DNA of 64,000 nt. Origin: Nomia melanderi (Eukaryota > Arthropoda > Insecta > Hymenoptera > Halictidae). Location of the stretch: positions 15,198,606-15,262,605 of the forward strand of contig NC_135009.1 in the NCBI RefSeq assembly GCF_051020985.1, in the 5' to 3' direction. The notes beneath the pieces are model-generated. The model saw nothing but the letters and a program-made list of their open reading frames with translations, did no database searches and was not told where the DNA came from. Position 1 is the stretch's first letter. Every line of letters starts with the position of its first letter. The translations under genes and the position numbers were made by a program. Shown one piece after another: positions 12,416 through 21,718 of this stretch.

Positions 12416-12786
12416 ATTTAATTCAATGAAATTTTCATTCGCTCGCTTTTTTGTGGATTTTCCATGGCGCGTAATGCACCGTTCGGAATTGATTCGCGCG
12501 GTCGACCGACAAAAAGAAACGCATCTGGAACGTATCGGCGAATTGATCTTGATCGAAAATTTTAATTGATCCGTAAACGTCTGTCCGCAGGCGTCACGGC
12601 GCTTACGTTGAGCGATTGCATTATTAAACCGATAGAAGACGTTACTAGAAGCGCCGTCGCGGACGATGACTCATTGAAAATCGCTTGTCTTATCTGGTCG
12701 TTGTGTTACGCGAAATCGTCTATCTCGCGACTGATCGGTGGCGACGAGGTAAAGTCTGGGGGAAGGTAGCGTCGCGATGCGAACCC

Positions 12787-12980
12787 TTAACTCTGGAACT
12801 ACTGAACAATGAGACAGAACTATTTATAATCTGTTATGAAAATTAGAGAAACAGATTTCTTAAAATTCAAGGAGCTGCACCTGAAATACAGGAATTTAGT
12901 TTGAAATTTCTTATGGAATCTTGATCATCTTAATAATGGCAAAATTGAAATCATTTTCATACGTCTAGTTCTAGTGTTAA
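12787..12980. repeat. Family B inverted-repeat element (degenerate)
   Basis: Left end TTAACTCTGGAACTACTG and right end CTAGTTCTAGTGTTAA resemble the family B termini. Confidence 0.6.
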
Positions 12981-13621
12981 AAAATGCCATCTAAAGAAAT
13001 CAGGTTATTACCATAGCTGTAATTTCACCGTAGTAAATGAGTGTTTATTTTATAAATTCAAACACATAAATGAAATGAGGTGCAGAGTGTGGAAAAAGAG
13101 TGTTACCACGCTTTGATAGTTTGTAAAGCGTTTACTGAACATAGTAAAATCATTTTTTAACGTGATTTTGTTTTCCAGCTGTCGAAACGTTTGTTTACAT
13201 AAAAATCTGGTGTGCACTGATCAGTGATACTAGCTGAGCACGAGGAGAAGTAGATCAAACTGAATGCTCAACGTTGGCCAGTGGTTACCGTCTGTGCCAA
13301 AATTAGTATCAAGGGTACACGTTTATTATTGTAATTGCTAATTGTTGATAGCAACTGTACGATTGACTTATAGGACTCGCTTGGAACGGCTGGGACAGAT
13401 AACTCTTTACGGGAGCGATAATCGCGCGACTGGAGGAAGATAGAGTTTCACGAGGCAAAGTTCGAGTATGGTCAACGGTCGACAAAAAGTTGACGACTTC
13501 TCGCGCGTATGTTATTGGACCGATTCGTAAGTGTCTCGAGTGCATTCTTGAGTGCTTCGAAAACATCTTGTCGTTACATGAATGTTAACTTTGCTTTGAT
13601 GTTTGCTGTTTCGTTTTGTAC

Positions 13622-13701
13622 GAGCATGATCCGAATTTCTATTGTAGTGATATATAATATATATATGTAAGAATTTTTATTGTAGTGATATATAATATAT
13701 A

Positions 13702-13737
<36 letters not shown>

Positions 13738-13759
13738 ATAAAAATTCGGATCATGCTTG
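13622..13759. repeat. Fold-back inverted repeat around an (AT)n core
   Basis: GAGCATGATCCGAATTT at 13622-13638 is inverted as AAATTCGGATCATGCTT at the right end, flanking a long AT/ATATAT core with an internal duplicated ATTGTAGTGATATATAAT segment. A single strand could form a long hairpin. It may be a fold-back element or a duplicated palindrome. Confidence 0.8.
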
Positions 13760-13823
13760 GACAAAATGGAAATTGAAAAAAAATTAAAAATTAACGTAGA
13801 TTAGCATTAGAAATTAATATATG

Positions 13824-14067
13824 TTAACCCTTTGCACTCGAGAAGCGCCTTTCAGTCGCCATTTTTATTTAACCCAATAAAATGATAAAACTTAAAATTC
13901 AATATTAAATTTTTTACAATTTATCAACACATGGAACATTGAAATAAAATAGTTCCTTCACTTAATTTATCCAAGGTATTTCTGTATACTAGTTGTGAAA
14001 AATACCATTGATATTTCATCAGAATGAATATTTGTTGAGAAAAATACTCTCGAGTGCAAAGGGTTAA
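13824..14067. repeat. TTAA-bounded inverted-repeat element, family A
   Basis: Starts TTAACCCTTTGCACTCGAG and ends CTCGAGTGCAAAGGGTTAA, a 19-bp near-perfect inverted repeat including TTAA at both ends. The interior is AT-rich and non-coding. The CCC terminus next to TTAA resembles piggyBac-type ends. Confidence 0.85.
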
Positions 14068-15091
14068 TATATAATTTAGTTTATTCAGCTCAACAGCTAA
14101 AAATAGAAACTCGGTTCACGCTGTACTTTGTTTATTGCACCATTGTGACTTCTAATAGTGATTCTAATAGAAATTCGAATAGTAATAACTCTCTAACAGC
14201 TGTTCCTAACAGTAATTTATCTTTGGTTCGCAGTGGCACGCAACAATGATCCACAACGCACACGAGATTAAAGAAGACAGAGAACAGGAGCAAGGAGTCC
14301 AACAATGATGCGTGCAAGTGCAAGACTCGCGACGTAGGACTCTTACGTCACCGGATAGAGTCGATCTTGATAGGTAGGAGTTATTGCATCGGTGATTTCT
14401 TTCTGTAGATGTTCTGGGCGTGGACCGTTCATTTTTCCATTCAACGCTATATTACCCTTCATTAGCATAGTGATAATTAATTCGTTCCCAAGAGTGTTCT
14501 AGTCTCGACTTGACGGATCATGAATTATCGAGGTTTTCCTCCTTCTTTTCCCTCGATTTCATTAAACAAAATGCATTCCAGCTTTACGCGGCCACGGTTA
14601 ACCGAGCGGTTAAAATTTTCAATTACATTCAATTAGAACTAATTAAGAACGACAACCATCGTCTTCTTGAAGAACTACGATGCCGGCGGTTGTCTCGTTG
14701 AGCTGATTTTTTCATCTGCTTGTGAATATCTGGTAACGTCGCATGTATAGCGCTGCATCGAGAGTAACGTGACATTGAATTTTGCAGGGGTAGACAGTGG
14801 ACGAAGGATGGGAAGGATACGAATGCAATCATCATTTCTCTGCGAGTAGAGGTAACTAGCAAGAATCAATTATACACAGTAAAAGGAAGGTACTTGATCG
14901 CGTCGATGACAGGGGACGAATAATTCATAGAGCAAGGGATGAAGGGATTGGCAATGTTTTCTATTTCATTTCGTCACAACATTGTGGACACTATTATTAT
15001 AAAAGAACGCTAAAGATTTATAAAATAACTGACAGAATCATATTCTCTGCAGATCCAAGCGCCAGTAAGGCTCATCATTCTCATTCAAATG

Positions 15092-15238
15092 TTAACCCCT
15101 TGTCCTATGACTTCTTTCCTAAGTTCGCTCTCAAGTGTAATAATTACAAAATAATATTTTCTTTGACATTGTCTGAATCAAGTAATACTTCTATCTGTTT
15201 CACATTGAAAATCTCCGCGTTACAAGACAAGTGTTTAA
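15092..15238. repeat. TTAA-bounded inverted-repeat element, family E
   Basis: Begins TTAACCCCTTGTCCTATGA and ends ACAAGACAAGTGTTTAA. A longer relative lies at 23094-23341. Confidence 0.6.
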
Positions 15239-15244
15239 TCTCGA

Positions 15245-15780
15245 TTCGCTAACAGGGAACTTTGGACGACGCGTCGATGATGCTTGGAAGCAGACTGCGG
15301 CGGCACGACGACACGACACGACGGCGGAGCGTGCACGGTACGTCTGGCGTTGGTGACGTCACGGCAAAGGACGACGACGCCAGTTGGCGAGCTGGCGGTG
15401 GAAAGGGAACATGTGACCGGCCGGGAACACGCCGGACGAGCCACGGTCGCGATCGGCGTGGCAGTCGGGAATCAGCGAGTGCTCGCGCTTGGACTTCAGT
15501 GTCGGAGCAACTGGTCCACGTCGTAAAGTCGCGGCAAAAAAGCACGTGAAAGGAATGTAATCTCCGTACGAATGACCGATCATCTACCCGTGTACGACGC
15601 GCTTCAATACAGACACTTCATCGCCCACGGTGAGTGTAGCCATAGGAACGGATTCGCGTCCCGTCCGTCGATCATCCGACGAAACACGCGCATGTGCTCC
15701 TCGTGCCGTGCACGCGCCAGATTAGAAGCGTTTCCCTTGTGGCAAGGACGTGCCGAGCGATCCACTCGGTCGATCATTGT
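15245..15780. other. GC-rich, CpG-dense island in the gene-poor stretch
   Basis: This block is much richer in G+C and CpG than its surroundings and holds several overlapping short open frames on both strands, none with recognisable family features. It contains a palindromic TGACGTCA at about 15354-15361 (a CRE-type motif). It could be a promoter, an untranslated first exon or a non-coding RNA start. No coding call is justified. Confidence 0.4.
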
Positions 15781-16140
15781 ACCCTGGTCATCAGACGATC
15801 ACCGCGGTTCAATTATTTCCACTAGAGACGCTTAATTTGGGATTTACAATTAGAAAATCGTATATCTAATTTCTCTTCGATAAGAACACGTCAAATGATT
15901 CATTTGGCTGATCATTGTTCCTTGGTCATCAGACTATCACTGCTGTTCAATTATTTCTACCAAAGACGCTTGATTTAGGACAATTAGAAAATCGTATATG
16001 TAATCTTTCCTTAGTGGTAAGAACACGTAGAATGATTCATTTGACTGATCATTGTTCCCTAGTCATCAGACTATCACTGCTGTTTAATTATTTCTACTAA
16101 AGACGCTTGATTTAGGACAATTAGAAAATCGTATATGTAA
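15760..16140. repeat. Tandem repeat, about 137 bp x 2.7
   Basis: The segment GTCATCAGAC(T/G)ATCAC recurs at about 15787, 15925 and 16062, with intervening AAGACGCTTGATTTAGGA and AATTAGAAAATCGTATAT segments. Units 2 and 3 are nearly identical and unit 1 is more diverged. Confidence 0.88.
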
Positions 16141-17200
16141 TGTTAACAGTTGAATACCATAGGACAGTGACCCCAAACTAAATCGAATTACTATAGTTCA
16201 CTCAATTAAACGATAATTATTTGAAAACACTTCTATATTACAAATAATGGACTGACCACTCAGTTAGATGAACTTCAATGAAACGTATCACTCTGTACAA
16301 AAGTAGAGTACATACCCGCGTGGAATAGGTAAAAACAAATTGAACTCTGAACTCGTTTCCAGAGCAAGAGGTTGATCTCTCGCAACCTAGCCCTTATCGC
16401 TGCAACCGGCAATCTCACTGCTAAACGAGGGTACATCGAAAACAATTGCAACGTTCGAATACGTATGAATCAATCTCCTATGTTTCGATAATGTATTGTA
16501 TGCATATTCATCCAGTGTTCACCACTGAATTTCCCGGTTGAAAAGAATTGTGTAACGAATTAAATAACTATGATATTCTTGGAGCGACTAGGGCTAGAGG
16601 TGACTTTCTGTTGCTCGATTCGATATAGCGAAATCATGAAGTCTTATTTATAATATTAGTCCTTCACAATGTAGAGGTGACTTCACGTTACCACATGATC
16701 TGCTATCTCGGAGTTATGAAGTTTTATCTATAATGGTAATTCTGTGCACTCTAGAGGTGACATTCAGTCACTGTCCCCAATTACCTGGTACGGACACGTG
16801 GAATACTAAAAGAAATAGCTTTATCTCAACTTATGTAAGACTTCTTTATCCTGATTATGAAGGGTAGTATAAATATTTCTCAAAACTAGTACTATGCTCA
16901 ACAAGATATATTGTCGAGTAAGAAGGATTAAGCTGTGCAACACATCGGTATGTGGAATATTCAGATCAAATACGTTTCTTAGTTAACGTATGCATTCTTG
17001 TTAGTCGGTTTCAAAGAGTGTCGCCTATAGAAGGCGAGCAAAGCTTCCGAGTGCAAAGCGCTCCGTTTTTCAATCTTGTTTGACACGTTGAATATTAATA
17101 CTTAGTGATTAGAAGACAGATATGTTTGGACTGGAAGCTAGACCGCGTGATGCATTTCCAACAGGAATATTCAGCAGCCACGAGATAACGATCCCGCGTG

Positions 17201-17421
17201 TTAACACTAGAACTACCGTACCAGTCGAAATGACTGGTTCCAATTTTTTTGTTCAACAATTATTGATATCTTCGAAGCATTGAATATTCGAAATGATTTT
17301 GAAAATAGTTTCACTAGAGTACTATAACGAATGTCTGAAAGAACTGAGAATAATCTATTGTCACAATTTTTATAGGAATTGCATATTAATCGTATTAAAT
17401 GCTCGGTAGTTCCAGTGTCAA
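17201..17421. repeat. TTAA-bounded inverted-repeat element, family B
   Basis: Left end TTAACACTAGAACTACCG, then the inner palindrome-like ACCAGTCGAAATGACTGGT. Right end CTCGGTAGTTCCAGTGTCAA. Strongly similar to the copy at 48288-48508. Confidence 0.85.
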
Positions 17422-18326
17422 AGGTATTAGCCTCCCCTCGTCGGATTCAATGAAAGTTCTACACGTTTGTGTTCGTGTACTAATCGCGTCGCACTACAGG
17501 CGTTATCGTAACAAGGAGAAATGTCCGACAAACACCGGGGCATTTGAATACGGCCGATTATTTTCTACCGGGCCGACAGACGATGGCACCGTAATTGCCG
17601 GCAGGACGATAACAGGACACGGTGCACGCGGAAAATGCACCGATTCGCCGGGAAGCCCGCTGGAACGGTGAAATTTAAATTTATAAGCGCGCCGACGCTT
17701 GTAATTGCTAATCAACTGGCAATAGACGCACACGCGTATCGTGCGCACGCCCGAGATCTATCGCGCAATTTCTGCTACACCGAACCAGTTTTTTTTTCTG
17801 CCGTTCCAACGATTATTTTTACGGGAATTATTCAATCCGGTCGCACGCGTGTCACCGATGCGCATAATTAAGCGCCGCGAGATAATTCATCGGCCGATGA
17901 ATAACTGGGAGGAGCATTCGAATAGGAGCAACAAGAATTCTCTCGGTATTCCCGGTGTTTACGCGATTTTTCTTATCGATCTCCCGGCTTTCCGTCGACG
18001 GTGGAAACATTGATCGACTTATTAACCCTCTGCAATTAAGATGTGACCCTCCGTTCGATTCGACGCAAAATCGTGTGATTTAATGTATAACGCTTCGCTG
18101 ACTGAGATGCTTTGTAGGAAAGCGAGTGAAGCACTTTTATTCTTTAATAATTAGTATTTAAATAGAATATTTATAGAGTAATTACTTATGAAACAGTATG
18201 TAAACACTTTGATATCGGTAATTGCGGAACGAGGAAAACCTGTCGTTTCGATTGACGTTATCTTGTCAACGATTTAATCCTCGCCTAATTTATATATCGA
18301 GCGTGATGAACGCAACTACTCGGTCA

Positions 18327-18790
18327 TTAACCCTTTGCATTCTGCAGTTTTTCACTGGAAATATTTTAACTTTCCGATGAGATAGAAATATTTTGTGAAA
18401 CTCGCAAGGAAACCGTAACGTACATTGAAGAATATATTTATATAAAGTTATAAAACATATTCCTTTGATGAAATTATTGAAAGTATTGAATACATTGATA
18501 ATTTGTGTTCATATGTGGAATATATTTTATAACTTTCAAGTTACAATGACGTTAAACTTTCACGCCTGAGCGTATAAAAGTTACAGTTAACGGATTGCCC
18601 CATTTTATTCGCCGGTTTCCGTTGCAAAATGGAATAAATTAACAAGATGCCAATATATTGATATGTGACTACAAAGTTACACGGAGGGATAAGATAACAC
18701 AGGATAGTAATAAAAAGTATTATCGATATCCTGGCAGGGAACATTGAACATTTTCATTTACAATGGAAAATGTCGAGCGAGAAGGGTTAA
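18327..18790. repeat. TTAA-bounded element, family A (long form)
   Basis: Begins TTAACCCTTTGCATTCTGC and ends GAGCGAGAAGGGTTAA. The left interior matches the copy at 5145. The interior near 18520-18610 (ACGTTAAACTTTCACGCCTG, GAGCGTAT) recurs at 42890-42985. It has no coding capacity beyond short frames. Confidence 0.7.
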
Positions 18791-19004
18791 TCTGCCCTCT
18801 CGGAGGAACTAGAATAGAACCGGGTATAATGTGTCCGGCGGCGACCTAAAAATACTATTCCACAGTCTTGCGGCATCAAGGGACGACACGTCCGATATGA
18901 ATTTGCAGAAGTGCAACGCACTTGCGCCGATGTAACGAGAACCGCGGGGGGAACCACCGGTGAACAGCGAACGGGGCACAGGTTCCGTGGAACAGGCTCG
19001 AGGA

Positions 19005-19192
19005 TTAACCCTTTGCACTCGAGAGGTGACTCTCACTCGCCAGATTTCACACTGTAGAACTTATTATTATAGAAACCGATTTAGCAATAGGTAAACTGAA
19101 TTGTAAATCAATAGAAATCTCAAACACTGTTGGAGTTTCCACAGAGAAATTGGATATTTCCTGTGAAAAACTTCTGGAGTGCAAAGGGTTAA
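19005..19192. repeat. TTAA-bounded inverted-repeat element, family A
   Basis: Starts TTAACCCTTTGCACTCGAG and ends GGAGTGCAAAGGGTTAA, with GGTGACTCTCACTCGCC just inside the left end, as in the copy at 45023. Confidence 0.85.
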
Positions 19193-20382
19193 ACTAACAG
19201 AGAGAACTATTTTATGAAATTCAATATTGAATTGTAAGTTTTCACTGCACATGTGCAAGTTGCACCGCGGAGTGCACAGAGATAGACACTATTCGAGGAA
19301 AGCAAACAGTTTGTGGAAACGCATGATTCATTCTACTGCTAATGACTGTGCGAGTTCTTTATTTATCAATCTTTTCACCGTAAGAACGATAACGACGATA
19401 ATTGTTAGATTTATATTAACTAGTATTGACATTGATTACACGTAATCGAATGGAATGATTATAAAACACGTACAATTAGAATTGTAATGAATCGAGAAGA
19501 ATTTACTTGTTAATTGATTCGTACGAATGTTAAGATAGAGTTTTATCGTTGATTACGTTCACAGCTAATTCTAAATAATGTTTTATCAATATAGAATCTC
19601 TGATTTCGATTTAATGAGATTACTGGCTAAGGAATGTTGACTGATTTTCTATTTTTCTGAGATCGTATGATGAAATCTTGCGATAATGCACAGAAATATA
19701 TCTGTTAGCGTGTCCCGTATAATCAGGCATACATATGTATAAACCCGTGGACTCTAAAAGCGCAGTTAGTAACAATTTTGCAAATTAACACGTCGTAACT
19801 GGCGCGCAGTTGCGCAATTTGTCGTCGATGAATATGTAGCCGATAATTGAAGGAGCTAATCACGTCTAATCGCACGTATCGGCGCAGAACTTGCAATTGT
19901 ACGGGCCTTGACCTTCGTCTTCTCGACATTTCGCTGTTCGTCTGTTTCAAAAGACCGCCCGAGAGTCCCTTTCCGTGTCTCGAGTCGCGCAATTATTTTC
20001 GCAGCTCGAGAATGTTATTCCGGGGGAATTGTTTTCGAGCGTGCCAAGTTACAGTCGACGGCTTCCTCCAATTATCGAGGGAAATATTCGACGGGATATT
20101 CTTGAAACGAGAATCTGGAGACAGAGGAAAATGTAATTCTTCCTCGAATGTCTCTGGGTTAAAGACAGTTGAGTCGGTTGATTACTGTTGTTACGTACCA
20201 ATGGGAACCAACGATGGATACGGGGATTTATCTGCGACACTTTCTGTAGATCTCGCTGAAATATATCTGAAATGTATCCTCGCTTAGATTTCTAGTTGCA
20301 GTTGTTAATTACGTTAATAATTTTGTTACAATGTATATGTAGGTGTATATGGTTGTCACTATAATTTCACTAATTGTAGAAT

Positions 20383-20810
20383 AGATATATGGATTTATGG
20401 ATTTATGGATTTATAGATTTATAGATTTATAGATTTATAGATTTAGAGATTTAGAGATTTAGAGATTTAGAGATTTATAGCTTTATAGATTTGTAGATTT
20501 ATAGGTTTATAGATTTATAGATTTATAGATTTATAGATTTATAGATTTAGAGATTTAGAGATTTAGAGATTTAGAGCTTTAGAGATTTAGAGATTTATAG
20601 ATTTAGAGATTCACAAATTCATAGATTCATAGATTTACAGATTTACAGATTTACAGATTTACAGATTTATAGCTTTACAGATTCATAGATTTACAGATTC
20701 ATAGACTTATAGATTTATAGATTCATAGATTCATAGATTCATAGATTCATGGATTCGTAGATTCATGGATTCGTAGATTCATAGATTCATAGATTCATAG
20801 ATTCATAGAC
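20383..20810. repeat. 10-bp minisatellite, about 40 copies
   Basis: A long array of ATAGATTTAT-like units with drift into AGAGATTTAG, ACAGATTTAC and ATAGATTCAT sub-blocks. The ordered blocks suggest repeated local amplification of variant units. Confidence 0.95.
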
Positions 20811-21274
20811 ATATCCGATGGATCCAACGTCAATTTACTGTCTCCCGCGTGCAACCACAAGTGCCAAACACCGGCCCGACACGAACCGACCTTCACCTTC
20901 GCGCGTTGCCTCTAACCGTTGGCGATAGACCCGATTTCTCTAACTCATCATTTCTAGAAAGTAAATCGCGAGCGATCGAGCGGGCGGTTCATGGGAAAAC
21001 GGGCGTTATCCACCGCGATCGAGCCGACTTTTCATTGATACGCGCGCTCGATCGAGCAGCTCGTCCTTGATTCTTTCGATGATCCAATACGAGCGATAGA
21101 ACGACTGCCGTCGAGAAGCAGCGGTATGGTCGAGGTCGAGCGCAACTGGAATTGAAACCTTCGATCGACGAATTCGGAGCAAGACCGTTAACGTAAACTT
21201 AAGATCGAAAGTAACGAAAGAGATCGAAAGTAACGAAAATGAATCAAGAATCATTGAAATTATTTAAATTATCT

Positions 21275-21469
21275 TTAACGCTATAGCTGTCGAACCAGTA
21301 ATAATCACTTATTCCAAATTTCCTTTTAAAATGATTGTAAAAATTCAAAAGCTTTCCTTAAAAACTAATTAACGTCTGAGTATCATACCTAAAATGTATC
21401 TATGAAAAGATCTTGTAGTATCTACGAAAAGATACGGACAATTTGACTGATTGGTAGTTCTAGCGTTAA
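21275..21469. repeat. TTAA-bounded inverted-repeat element, family B (diverged)
   Basis: Left end TTAACGCTATAGCTGTCG and right end TTGGTAGTTCTAGCGTTAA. It lies about 250 bp upstream of the PLBD start codon. Confidence 0.65.
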
Positions 21470-21718
21470 GGATTTCGTTGTATCTTATCGAGAAATCGAT
21501 CGGCACTGATTTACTGATGGTATATTGTACGTGTACTGATTGTTGTCCGTTTAATTGTTCCAGTGACCAGGGGACAAGCGCATATCGGCGGCTATTGAAG
21601 CGCCTAAGCAGGCCGAAGAGACCAGGCTTCTGTAATCGATGGGTTGAGAACGCGAAATTCCTGCTTTCCAGCTTTTCTTCTCTCTTTGTAACCAAGGTGT
21701 ATAGCTTACCGATGAGCC

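Larger units (their letters stand above)
8404..15244. other. Gene-poor spacer, left half
   Basis: No exon with recognisable homology is visible apart from the decayed fragment at 10840-11165. Near 9000-9750 the sequence is richer in CpG and contains several CGATCG-type runs, but no frame stands out. The rest is AT-rich and holds inverted-repeat elements and duplications listed separately. 5' UTR exons of neighbouring genes could hide here and cannot be called from sequence alone. Confidence 0.6.
16141..21718. other. Gene-poor spacer, right half
   Basis: No recognisable gene. The longest open frame (19847-20287, plus) lacks any family pattern. The region near 17440-18010 is moderately GC-rich with short open frames. 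The rest is AT-rich sequence with inverted-repeat elements and a minisatellite listed separately. Upstream 5' UTR exons of the PLBD gene may lie in it. Confidence 0.55.

Noticed and set aside
14132..14323. Minus-strand frame beginning with a signal-peptide-like segment
   Set aside because: Short, no downstream exon with compatible phase or homology; hydrophobic start is common by chance in AT-rich DNA.
15249..15549. Overlapping 80-98-codon frames on both strands in the CpG-rich block
   Set aside because: No frame is preferred and none resembles a known protein; high GC reduces stops.
19847..20287. 146-codon plus-strand open frame
   Set aside because: No recognisable domain, mixed composition, no splice or promoter context, and overlapping frames on both strands; likely chance.
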